A stretch of 64,000 bases of DNA, taken from NCBI RefSeq assembly GCF_000449425.2, contig NZ_AVHW01000096.1:62001-126000 (forward strand), in the 5' to 3' direction. The notes under the pieces were generated by a model. That model was not told the origin of the DNA, ran no database searches, and saw only the letters and a list, made by a program, of their open reading frames with translations. The position numbers were made by a program, and so were the translations under genes. This stretch comes from Clostridioides difficile CD160. Lineage in GTDB: Bacteria; Bacillota; Clostridia; Peptostreptococcales; Peptostreptococcaceae. Below are positions 1 through 9,941 of the stretch, piece by piece (positions within the stretch are counted from its first letter, which is position 1; each line of letters starts with the position of its first letter).

Positions 1-246
1 AGTGGACAAGCCTTTATCTTGCATAATGGTTGTATATTTTATAAGTAAAATGCCTAAAGGTTTTATAAGTCAATATAGTAGAAATACGTCTAGTTCGTCT
101 TAATGAGGTATTTATACATATGATTTATTAGTCTTTATAATGAAGTCATCTACTAGTTTTTGGATAATATTTTTTATTAATCTTTAATATTAACAATTTA
201 ATTAAAATGTATTTAGATTAATTTGACTATCTAGTTTATTAACCAC

Positions 247-284
247 AAAAAGAGATATTGCATAATTATTCAATATCTCTTTTT
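247..284. terminator. intrinsic terminator-like hairpin
   Basis: Perfect 14-bp arms (AAAAAGAGATATTG and its complement) at 247-260 and 271-284 enclose a 10-base loop and end in T-rich sequence on the plus strand. It probably ends a transcript entering from the left, but no gene for it is visible in the window. The A/T-ended arms would let it work on both strands. Confidence 0.6.
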
Positions 285-640
285 ATATATCTATATTATC
301 CATATTCAACTGTTTATTTTAATCTAATATTAAACTATAAATTTATTTAATATCCTCTGGTATATTCCTCATATAATCCACCTTATATTTATTATCTAAT
401 GTTACTTAGTTAAATAAATATATCCTAAATCTCCTCTAATTTATTTCTTAATTTTCATGTAATTGTATATAACTTTATCTCAAGTGTACATAAAATTATT
501 TTATCATAGAAGTATATCCTCACCTTAGACAACTATCTCTCTATTATGCTATTAACTATTGACTTAAATATAACAAGAAACTTTTTGTTTAAGTATATCA
601 TCGTCATTATTTCAAACTTATCAATTACAATTCTAATCAA

Positions 641-672
641 AAAATAAAATAAAGGTTCTACTATAGAACCCT
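641..672 (-). terminator. weak terminator after the aldolase gene
   Basis: A 7-bp stem (GGTTCTA/TAGAACC at 654-660 and 664-670) lies 30 bases past the aldolase stop. On the minus strand it is followed by a T-rich but interrupted tract. It plausibly ends the fruK-EIIBCA-aldolase transcript. Confidence 0.45.
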
Positions 673-700
673 TACTCTAATCTTACTTATTATTTTATTA

Positions 701-1570
701 TTAACACTCTACTGTCCCTAATGCTTTTCCTACACATCCGCAAACTTCCATTCTACTCTTAACAAACTCTCTAACTGAATCTAAACCTTTTTTACCATAC
801 TTCTTAGGGTCAATCACTTCTGGGTCAGAATTAAGCACATCCTTAACTCCATTACTATAAGCAATCCTTAATTCTGTTGCATAATTAACCTTACAAATTC
901 CTCTTTTTATAGATTCCTTAATCATCTCATCTGGTATTCCAGACCCACCATGCAACACTAATGGAACTGATACAACCTCTCTAATCTCGGACAATCTATC
1001 TAAATCAAGCTTTGGCTCTCCCTTATACAGCCCATGTGCAGTACCTATTGCTACTGCTAAAGATGATACTCCCGTTCTCTCCACAAATTCCTTTGCTTCT
1101 AGTGGGTCTGTGTATGCTCCACCATCACCACCATCTAAGTCATCTTCCTTACCTCCAACTTTACCTAATTCAGCTTCAACAGGTATATCTGAAGGCATAC
1201 ATGCATCTACAACAGATTTAGATATTGAAATATTATCTTCGTAACTTTCATGGGAACCATCAATCATAATAGAAGTATACCCAACTCTAAGTGCCTGCAT
1301 AGCTAGTCCAAAACTTGAACCGTGGTCTAAGTGCATCGCTACAGGAACACTTGCTTTTTCTGATGCTACCTTTACATTTGCTAAATAATAATCTAGTCCT
1401 GCATACTTTATTGTTGAAGGTGTCGTTTGTAGTATTACAGGTGATTTAAGTTCCTCAGCAGCCTCTATTACTGCCATAACCATCTCCATATTTTCAACAT
1501 TAAATGCTCCTACTGCATAATGTCCCTCTTGTGCATCTAATAATATTTGTTTAGTTGTCACTAATGCCAT
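701..1570 (-). CDS. class II ketose-1,6-bisphosphate aldolase (fructose or tagatose)
   Basis: A 289-residue cytoplasmic zinc aldolase that splits a ketose-1,6-bisphosphate into dihydroxyacetone phosphate and glyceraldehyde 3-phosphate. The class II motifs are present: HLDHG (metal ligand and catalytic region, near residue 80), an acidic stretch near 130-150, GTAHG near 178 and LHGGSG near 207. Length matches the GatY/KbaY/FbaA family. The start has GGAGG nine bases upstream. It is the last gene of a minus-strand operon after fruK and a fructose-family PTS permease, so its substrate should be the product of that kinase. Fructose-1,6- and tagatose-1,6-bisphosphate enzymes cannot be separated by eye; the GatY-like neighbourhood leaves tagatose open. 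Confidence 0.9.
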   Translation of the reverse strand: MALVTTKQILLDAQEGHYAVGAFNVENMEMVMAVIEAAEELKSPVILQTTPSTIKYAGLDYYLANVKVASEKASVPVAMHLDHGSSFGLAMQALRVGYTSIMIDGSHESYEDNISISKSVVDACMPSDIPVEAELGKVGGKEDDLDGGDGGAYTDPLEAKEFVERTGVSSLAVAIGTAHGLYKGEPKLDLDRLSEIREVVSVPLVLHGGSGIPDEMIKESIKRGICKVNYATELRIAYSNGVKDVLNSDPEVIDPKKYGKKGLDSVREFVKSRMEVCGCVGKALGTVEC

Positions 1571-1589
1571 AATTCATCCTCCTATATAC

Positions 1590-3505
1590 TTATAATGATT
1601 TAATTTCTTCATTGTTTAATTTTGATACTATTTCTCTACTTGTCTTACTATTTAATAACTCATTTAAAAATTCTTCATTCATTAACTTTGAAGATAGTTG
1701 AGATAATGTCTTTAAGTGTAAATTATCGCCATTATCTGTTGCAGCTATCATAAATATAATGTGTACTAAACTTCCATCCTCTGATTCAAAGTCAAATCCT
1801 TCTTTTGATATACCAACCGCTACACGTGGTATTTTTACTGCATCTGTTTTTGCATGTGGTATCGCTATTCCCATACCAAAACCTGTAGAAGATATTTCTT
1901 CTCTCTTAAGGATTTCTTCTTTAAACTTATTTTTATCTGAAATAACACCTGATTTATCAAGTATCCCAATCATTTCATCAATTACATCTGCTTTATTTTT
2001 TCCCTTAACATTTAAAACTACTGTTTCTTCACTATATAAAGAGATATCATTAGATACGTTTTCCGACTTTACATTTTTATGTTTGTTTTCATTTTTAATT
2101 TCACTTGTATTTTCTGTAGTATTTTTCTTATCTACTACCTTAGGTGTAACCATCATATAAAGCACAGCACCTACTAATGAACCTACCAATATACATCCTA
2201 CCCATAAAAGCGGTTTATTGACTAATCCTAGAACTAAAAATCCTCCATGTGGAGCTGGTACCTCTATTTTCATTATATAAGTTAAAATTGCTGATTTGAT
2301 GAACCAATCATAAGTACTGGCAACACTTTTAATGGATTCTTCGCTGCAAAAGGTATTGCTCCTTCTGTTATGTGAGTACTACCTAGTATATAGTTAATTA
2401 ACCCTGCTGCTCTATCTTCTTCTGTAAATCGGTTTTTAAATAAAGTAGATGCTATTGCTATTACTAATGGTGGTGTTATACAAGCTGCAGATACACCTGC
2501 CATAAATAAGTAGTTTCCTTGTCCTAGAAGCATCGTTCCAGTTACATATGCTGCTTTATTTACTGGACCTCCCATATCAAATGCTGACATACAACCTATT
2601 ACTATTCCCAAGATTATAGGACTTGAATTTTGTAATCCTGAAAGGAAGTTCATCATAGCATTGTTAAGTGCTGAGCATGGACCTCCAAGTAATAACATAA
2701 CTACACCAACAATACCTACACTGACTATAGGAATTATAAAAATAGATTTAAGTCCTTCTAATTGTCGTGGTAATTTTCTTAATACATGTACAAATAAATT
2801 TACTAAGTAACCTGCTAAAAATCCTGCTATAATTCCACCTAAGAAACCTGAACCTGTGTCAAAGGATATCATTCCTCCAACAAGACCTGCTAACATACCA
2901 GGTCTTCCCGATATAGATTGAGCTATAAACGCTGCTAATACAGGAACCATCAAATTCATAGAATATCCACCAACAGATTTTAATGTAGCTGCTATCTGGT
3001 TATACTGTTCTGAATTTGGGTCAAATGAGTAAATCCCCCATAAAAATGATATAGCAGTTAGTACTCCACCTGCTACTACTAAAGGTAACATATGAGATAC
3101 ACCATTCATTAAGTCTTTATATAACTTTTGACCAAAGGACAAATTACCTTCTTCTTTAAGCTTACTACTTGACTTATTTCCTTTTCTAATAGGTACTTTC
3201 TCATCAATGCACCTTTGTATAAGTTCATTAGCTTTGTGTATACCTTCTTTGACAGGTACTTCTATTACTGGCTTTCCATTGAATCTATCCATATCAACAT
3301 TTTTATCACAAGCCACTATTATTGCATCTGCCATTTCGATATCTTTTGCTGTTAATTTATTTTCTACTCCTATAGCTCCATTCGTTTCAACTTTTATATC
3401 ACAACCTAATTCTTTGGCTGATTTTTTTAAAGCTTCTTCTGCCATAAAAGTATGAGCTATTCCAGTTGGACAACCCGTTACCCCTAGAATCATTTTCTTC
3501 CCCAT
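1590..3505 (-). pseudogene. fructose-family PTS permease EIIBCA, frameshifted
   Basis: Transporter that would phosphorylate and import a ketose at carbon 1. The first frame (2282-3505, 407 residues) holds EIIB with its phospho-cysteine in GVTGCPTG (Cys12) and most of the membrane EIIC domain, ending in the out-of-frame tail NQQF. The second frame (1590-2273) resumes with the EIIC end (PAPHGGFLVLG), a linker, and an EIIA domain with its active His in AIPHAKTD. Restoring one missing base near 2285-2300 joins the frames into one protein of about 640 residues in B-C-A order. No slippery heptamer is seen, so programmed frameshifting is unlikely. It is either a real inactivating deletion or a sequencing error. 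SD AGGTGG precedes the start. Confidence 0.85.
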
Positions 3506-3507
3506 TT

Positions 3508-4428
3508 TTATACCACCTTTCTGACTTTTATATTTTTTATATAATCTTCTACATTTTCTAAATTGCCTATCCCATTACTTTCAGCTACACTTGCTCCTGT
3601 TGCTGATGACCTTTTCAATGCATTTTCAATATCTTCTGGATTTTTCAACCATATACTTAGAAAAGCAGCCAATGCAGAATCTCCAGCACAGGCAGAGCTA
3701 ACAACTGTAACTGGTTGAGTACTCGCATAATAAATTGATTTTCCATTATAGAAATAAGAACCTTTTTCTCCTAAGGTTAACAATATATTTTGAGCACCTT
3801 TCAAGTGTAATAACTTAAGTACATCTTTAATATCCTCTTCATCTCTTACAATAATTCCAAATATATCTTTGATTTCTTCATCATTTGGTTTTATTAAATA
3901 TGGATTATATTGTAATAGTTCTCTTAATTTTGGTGAACTTATATCCAGTATTATTTTTATATTTTTATTTTTACATATCTTAAATATATCTTCATAATAA
4001 TTATCATCAATGCCAGGTGGTAGACTCCCACTTATTGATAAATGACTTATATCTTCTAGAGCCTCTATCTTCTCTAACATATCTAGTTTTTGTTTTTCAT
4101 CTACATATGACCCAGAGTTAACAAATTTAAACTCATCATTTCCATCATTTAAAAATATATTTATACGGGTTGTATCTTCTACCCAAGTGGGTAATACATC
4201 AAACCCTCTCTTTTCACTTTCTTCAACTATATATCTTCCTGAGAATCCTCCAAAAAAACCCAATATTTTAGATTCTATTCCATAATGACCTAGTACAAAT
4301 GATACATTTAGACCTTTTCCATTAGGAGAATATATAGCATTGGATGTACGATTTACTAATTTACTCTTTATACCATTAGTAGATATATTCATATCTATTG
4401 CTGGATTCGTAGTTAATGTATATATCAT
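3508..4428 (-). CDS. fruK: 1-phosphofructokinase family hexose kinase
   Basis: PfkB-type sugar kinase that phosphorylates the ketose-1-phosphate made by the adjacent PTS at carbon 6. The N-terminus reads TLTTNPAIDMNI, typical of FruK/LacC. The C-terminal signature with catalytic Asp is in SSACAGDSALAAF. A longer frame reaches 4464, but AAGGGGGAAGAC sits just upstream of the ATG at 4428, giving a 306-residue protein of normal length. Two bases separate it from the EIIBCA gene, so they are cotranscribed. It may act on fructose-1-phosphate or tagatose-1-phosphate; context does not decide. Confidence 0.9.
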   Translation of the reverse strand: MIYTLTTNPAIDMNISTNGIKSKLVNRTSNAIYSPNGKGLNVSFVLGHYGIESKILGFFGGFSGRYIVEESEKRGFDVLPTWVEDTTRINIFLNDGNDEFKFVNSGSYVDEKQKLDMLEKIEALEDISHLSISGSLPPGIDDNYYEDIFKICKNKNIKIILDISSPKLRELLQYNPYLIKPNDEEIKDIFGIIVRDEEDIKDVLKLLHLKGAQNILLTLGEKGSYFYNGKSIYYASTQPVTVVSSACAGDSALAAFLSIWLKNPEDIENALKRSSATGASVAESNGIGNLENVEDYIKNIKVRKVV

Positions 4429-4471
4429 TGTCTTCCCCCTTGCTTCTGTTGTGTATGTTTTCATTATAATA

Positions 4472-4526
4472 AAAAAGTCTATGAAAATCTTTTCACAAAT
4501 AGAAAATCGATTTTCATAGACTTTTT
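4472..4526 (-). terminator. perfect inverted repeat between rpiR and fruK
   Basis: Arms of 18 bp at 4472-4489 and 4509-4526 are exact complements and are followed on the minus strand by six Ts. It can end the RpiR transcript. Because it fills most of the 100 bases before fruK, it could also act as an attenuator or an operator for the RpiR protein. Confidence 0.7.
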
Positions 4527-4529
4527 AAT

Positions 4530-5282
4530 TTAGTTTTCAGAATTATTATATCTGACCATATAGTCTATAATTATTCTAGATATAATATACAATGGTAACC
4601 TAGATGATACTTCATATTCAGAAATTGAGATATGCTCATGCTTATATCCAACAATATATAAATCTGAATAATTTATAAGTTTTGCATTTTCACTACAACA
4701 GCAAGTTATAACTTTAGCTCCTCCTAAGTTGGCATTTTGTGCTGATTCTACAAGTTCTACAGTATTTCCGTTCAATGAAAATATAATTATAAGCTCATCT
4801 TTTTTTATTGATTTAGATTTTATTTTCATTATATTTGGGTCATTTATAAACACTATATTGAAGTCGAGTAGTTGCAATTTAAGACTAAACTCTTTTGCTA
4901 CATACTCAGTAAGTCCTCTTGCTAAAATGTATATCTTACTAGATTTATTTATAGTTTTTATTATATTAATTAATGTAGTTAAAGATATTTGTTCTATAAC
5001 CCTCTGTGCTTCTATAAAAGATTTATTTATTATATCCCCCATATTTTGTATATCATCATTTTCATCTTTTACTGTTAACCGATACCTAAGTTCATTAAAA
5101 CCATTTAAACCACATTTTCTAATTGCTCTTGAAACAGTTGCTGGAGATGAATATGTTTCGTGAGCAATCTCTACTATAGATAATTCTGGCAATATCGACT
5201 CATTTTCATTTATAAATTTAATTATTTCAAGTTCTGTTTTTGTTAGATTTTCAGAGTTGCTTTTGTTTAACTCAATTATCAT
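4530..5282 (-). CDS. RpiR/MurR-family transcriptional regulator
   Basis: A 250-residue DNA-binding regulator. Residues about 15-85 form the RpiR helix-turn-helix (SSPATVSRAIRKCG recognition region). Residues about 115-235 are a SIS sugar-phosphate-binding domain (IYILARGLTEYVAKEF). Family members sense phosphosugars. It lies immediately upstream of fruK on the same strand and is the natural local regulator of the ketose operon. RpiR/MurR regulators are known neighbours of tagatose-type fruK-fruA-gatY clusters in bacilli, which supports but does not prove that substrate. Confidence 0.88.
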   Translation of the reverse strand: MIIELNKSNSENLTKTELEIIKFINENESILPELSIVEIAHETYSSPATVSRAIRKCGLNGFNELRYRLTVKDENDDIQNMGDIINKSFIEAQRVIEQISLTTLINIIKTINKSSKIYILARGLTEYVAKEFSLKLQLLDFNIVFINDPNIMKIKSKSIKKDELIIIFSLNGNTVELVESAQNANLGGAKVITCCCSENAKLINYSDLYIVGYKHEHISISEYEVSSRLPLYIISRIIIDYMVRYNNSEN

Positions 5283-5564
5283 ATTTTTTATCTCCTCGTA
5301 TATAGTTTTATTTTTCTAAATTTATCAAGTATTTATAATAATATATTACCTCTTAAGTATTAATTTTTATACACAATTAAGATTTAGTCAATGTCTATAT
5401 ATGTAAATTTATAATATCATAATTTTATGCTTTAATTCATTATGTTATTTTGCAATAAAAAAGGAATTATTCAATTACTAGTACTGATTAATCCCCCATT
5501 TTACAACCTTCAAGTAACTTAAACTATTAGAAATGATTTACAAACAATAAACTTTATCTTCTGC

Positions 5565-6182
5565 TTATATACTTGAGTAATATCTTTTTTTATTAATAGA
5601 AATTACCTTACTAACAATTGAAATTGTAGTGCCCGTACATAATATTGAAAATAGAGTTCCAAACCCTATATTTCCCCCTAAATATATACCTAAAATTAAA
5701 AACAATACGTCTGCTATAGTTTTTAAAACTTTGTATGAATATCTAAAATTATCTTCAATATAGATTAATATAGCGTCTAAGGGGCTCATCCCAATATCAA
5801 ACTTTATGAGCATTGCAAATCCAGTGCACATAAGTATATGACCAATTATGAAACTCATTATTTTAATAGTAGTCCCTAAACTACCTATATTAAAATCTAA
5901 TAATAAATATATATAAAAATCTATAAATATTCCTGCTAGTAATACATAAACACAGCTTCCTAATCCCAAATTTTTTTTATTCAATAACAATGCTATAAAT
6001 AACAAAGTTCCATTATATATTAATCCTGCTATTGTATAATTTACACCTAATTTTAGATGTATACCTTCATTTAATAGTGTAATTGAATCACTACCAAGAC
6101 CTGACTGAAGTATAAGAGATATACCACATCCCAACATATTTATAATTAAAAATACAAACATAAATTTTTTTATAACACTCAT
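5565..6182 (-). CDS. YczE/YitT-like integral membrane protein
   Basis: A 205-residue hydrophobic protein with about five membrane segments and no soluble domain. The N-terminal pattern (LIINMLGCGISLILQSGLGSDS) and the glycine-rich second half match the YczE/YyaS group of YitT-like proteins, whose transport or regulatory function is not established. AAGGTGG precedes the ATG. It lies 87 bases downstream of the phospho-beta-glucosidase on the same strand, separated by a large dyad at 6211-6262, so it may be a weakly expressed tail of the PTS operon or a separate unit. The link to sugar uptake is positional only. Confidence 0.7.
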   Translation of the reverse strand: MSVIKKFMFVFLIINMLGCGISLILQSGLGSDSITLLNEGIHLKLGVNYTIAGLIYNGTLLFIALLLNKKNLGLGSCVYVLLAGIFIDFYIYLLLDFNIGSLGTTIKIMSFIIGHILMCTGFAMLIKFDIGMSPLDAILIYIEDNFRYSYKVLKTIADVLFLILGIYLGGNIGFGTLFSILCTGTTISIVSKVISINKKRYYSSI

Positions 6183-6210
6183 AATTAATAAACCACCTTA
6201 TTTATAATTA

Positions 6211-6262
6211 TAATCCCCCTTATAAAACTATATTAATAATATAGTATTTATAAGAGGGATTA
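6211..6262 (-). repeat. long inverted repeat between bglA and the YczE-like gene
   Basis: Two nearly complementary arms of about 24 bases (6211-6234 and 6238-6262) with a three-base turn lie directly after the glycosidase stop. No clean U-tract follows on either strand, so it is more likely an mRNA-end-stabilising or partially terminating hairpin than a strong terminator. Confidence 0.5.
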
Positions 6263-6269
6263 TTTATAT

Positions 6270-7730
<1,461 letters not shown>

Positions 7731-7735
7731 TTATT

Positions 7736-8095
7736 CTATTTGTTATTTAAATCATTTACTTTGTATTCTATAGACTTTACTATTCCTACTAAAGACCTAG
7801 TTATATTTAATTCGCTGAATATTGTCATAAGAGTATCTTGAGCATGTGCAAATAACAGTGAGTGAGCTCTTTTCTCTCCACTAGCTTCTCCTTGTATAAT
7901 TTTAGTTTGAGCTCTATGTGCTTCTGTCATAAACTCTTTTGCTTTAGCTAGTTTCAAATCAGCATTTTTATAATCAAACTTTTCCAAATCACTAAGAGCT
8001 TGTTTAATTTCAGTTCTAGCCTCTCCTGCACTAAGTATTATTTGCATTGCTACTTCTACTAACTCTTCATCTATTATATGTTCTTCAATTGTCAT
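7736..8095 (-). CDS. PTS lactose/cellobiose-family EIIA
   Basis: A 119-residue all-helical soluble phosphocarrier that takes phosphate from HPr and passes it to EIIB. The conserved phospho-histidine and trimer-stabilising aspartate lie in LLFAHAQDTLM; canonical members read HAQDHLM, so one loop residue differs. Length is normal for LicA/CelC. Start chosen at the ATG with AAAGGAAAT upstream. It sits between EIIC and the glycosidase in the operon. Confidence 0.92.
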   Translation of the reverse strand: MTIEEHIIDEELVEVAMQIILSAGEARTEIKQALSDLEKFDYKNADLKLAKAKEFMTEAHRAQTKIIQGEASGEKRAHSLLFAHAQDTLMTIFSELNITRSLVGIVKSIEYKVNDLNNK

Positions 8096-8123
8096 AGTTA
8101 TAATTTCCTTTCAACATCTAAAT

Positions 8124-9356
8124 TTAAGCTTCTTGACTCTCTAATTTTAGTTCTTCTTTTTCATAAGCTTTAAAAAATGGATACCATATCATAAATAATA
8201 ATACTATATTTATTGCTAAAACAATGAGTCCCTTAACATCTTGATTTATCATAAAAGTAGATATACCAAAAGGAAGATACCATAAATTAAACACCTTACT
8301 TGGAATTGCAACGAATCCCATACTCATTGATAAGTAAGTAGTTATTGATATTAACACTGTTCCTATCCACATAGGTAACATTAAAAAAGGGTTCCATGCT
8401 ACTGGAGCTCCAAACATTACTGGTTCATTTATGTTCATTATTGAAGGAACAACACATGCTCTTCCTATTGCTTTTATTCTACCAGCTTTGGATATACACA
8501 TCATTAATACTAGTGGCAATGTCGCTCCCCATCCACCTAAAGTTATCCATCCTGTTTGAATAACTTCATAAGTATATATATTAGTTGCCATGCCACCTGA
8601 TGCTACAGCTGCTGCATTGGCGGCAATTGCACTAAGCTGAATTGCATAGGTTATTGGGGATAGTACCCAGCCACTTATACCTAAAGAGTATAAAAATACT
8701 ACTAAGAAATTTAACAGCACAAATCCAGGCAATGTCTGTGCTATGTCTGATACTGGTTTAAATATTCTAACTATTATCTCAAACATATCAAAATTAAGTC
8801 CATAAATTAATCCCCAACCTATAAACATTATCACTGCTATAGGTAACATACTGTCAAACCATTTACTTACGAAATCAGGAAGTGCTGAATCTTCACCGAA
8901 AAATGAAAAAGAGCCAAATAAGGACATTATTAATCCAGAGAACAATCCTGCAACTAGTGCCACAAGCATCCCCTCTCCTCCAAATCTATTGAAGTTAAAT
9001 AAAGCACCTTGTTCTGTAATCTCTGGACGAATCATCATCAGCATCAATCCAGCTCCTGCAAGGCCTGCAACTATACTCATATTTTCAAATTTCTTATTCT
9101 TCATTATTTCCATAGGTAATAAAAATGCTATAAACAATCCTAAAAGCCCAAATGTATATTGATTTATTGGGCTTAAATCAGGTAAAAAACTTATGTAATT
9201 TTTCAAGACAGAAACGATAGTTACTAAAGAACCTACAAATACCATAGGTAAAACTTTCATTATAGTTGATTGAACTGATTGTACCCATATATTCTTAGTT
9301 ATTTTATTTACAACAGGAGTAAACTTTTCACTTAACAAATCTATAAATCTATTCAT
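8124..9356 (-). CDS. PTS lactose/cellobiose-family EIIC permease
   Basis: Membrane channel of a cellobiose-like PTS, 410 residues with about ten hydrophobic segments. NEPVMFGAPVAWNPFLMLP is the family signature of the substrate-binding loop. A frame extends to 9371, but GGGGAGATT lies at correct distance from the ATG at 9356 and would overlap the upstream start, so the shorter form is chosen. It transports the sugar phosphorylated by EIIB just upstream. The substrate is probably a beta-linked disaccharide or aryl-glucoside, inferred from the GH1 gene. Confidence 0.92.
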   Translation of the reverse strand: MNRFIDLLSEKFTPVVNKITKNIWVQSVQSTIMKVLPMVFVGSLVTIVSVLKNYISFLPDLSPINQYTFGLLGLFIAFLLPMEIMKNKKFENMSIVAGLAGAGLMLMMIRPEITEQGALFNFNRFGGEGMLVALVAGLFSGLIMSLFGSFSFFGEDSALPDFVSKWFDSMLPIAVIMFIGWGLIYGLNFDMFEIIVRIFKPVSDIAQTLPGFVLLNFLVVFLYSLGISGWVLSPITYAIQLSAIAANAAAVASGGMATNIYTYEVIQTGWITLGGWGATLPLVLMMCISKAGRIKAIGRACVVPSIMNINEPVMFGAPVAWNPFLMLPMWIGTVLISITTYLSMSMGFVAIPSKVFNLWYLPFGISTFMINQDVKGLIVLAINIVLLFMIWYPFFKAYEKEELKLESQEA

Positions 9357-9378
9357 AAATAATCTCCCCATAAGTATT

Positions 9379-9696
9379 TTATTTGTTTGATATTAACTCT
9401 AATGCTTCTTCTAAAGCCTTAGCACCATCTAATCTTCCATATGCAGTTTTAGATATACATGCTACTGGCACATTATATTCATTAGCTTTTTGTTGAATTT
9501 CTTCCTTCATATAATCTAAGTGTGGCCCTAATAATAAACAATCTATTTCCGATAAATACTTATCTATTTCTGACTCACTTCTCGCTTTTATATCTGCTTC
9601 TATGCCCTTTTTCTTTGCACTCTTTCTCATACTAGTTGCCATAAAACCTGTACTGGCTCCTGAACCACATGCCAATAATACTCTTATATTTTTCAT
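9379..9696 (-). CDS. PTS lactose/cellobiose-family EIIB
   Basis: A 105-residue phosphocarrier with the active cysteine in the N-terminal loop (LLACGSGASTG). The usual loop of this family is C-S-A-G-M-S-T, so this is a variant that keeps the loop length. A longer frame begins at 9723, but CTGGAGGTATTAAT immediately precedes the ATG at 9696. It is the first gene of the operon EIIB-EIIC-EIIA-GH1 and faces the divergent regulator gene across a 245-base promoter region. Confidence 0.9.
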   Translation of the reverse strand: MKNIRVLLACGSGASTGFMATSMRKSAKKKGIEADIKARSESEIDKYLSEIDCLLLGPHLDYMKEEIQQKANEYNVPVACISKTAYGRLDGAKALEEALELISNK

Positions 9697-9801
9697 ATTA
9701 ATACCTCCAGTATTTTTATCCATTAGTTTATTTCTTAATGAATTTTTTATTTGATTATGATTATATTGTACTTCCTAAATAAGTTCATTTCACATAAATA
9801 T

Positions 9802-9821
9802 ATTTCCTAATAATAGGAAAT
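9802..9821. promoter_or_regulatory. candidate operator of the LicR-like activator
   Basis: A perfect inverted repeat, ATTTCCTA-N4-TAGGAAAT, lies about midway between the divergent EIIB and regulator genes. It is the only clear dyad in this intergenic region and is placed to serve both promoters. Binding by the regulator is inferred. Confidence 0.5.
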
Positions 9822-9941
9822 CATTTACTCTTAACTAAGCCTATTAATATATAGTATAATGTACTTTATAATACGCACATTCAATTATATAATATATCAT
9901 ATCATGCAGATTTTATTTTAAAACTATGCGAGGGAATACTA

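Larger units (their letters stand above)
1..700. other. gene-free left end of the window
   Basis: About 700 bases of very AT-rich DNA with no convincing coding frame on either strand. It holds one strong hairpin at 247-284 and a weaker one at 654-670, just downstream of the aldolase gene. The first 240 bases may be the 3' flank of a gene outside the window; nothing recognisable is seen in them. Confidence 0.5.

Noticed and set aside
1012-1221. Plus-strand frame rich in His and Leu within the aldolase gene
   Set aside because: It is the antisense of conserved aldolase codons; composition is an artefact of that.
2273-2310. Programmed ribosomal frameshift in the fructose-family permease
   Set aside because: No X-XXY-YYZ slippery heptamer or downstream stimulatory structure is visible; a one-base deletion is simpler.
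9842-9941. Catabolite repression (cre) site before the LicR-like gene
   Set aside because: No good match to the clostridial cre pattern was found on either strand.
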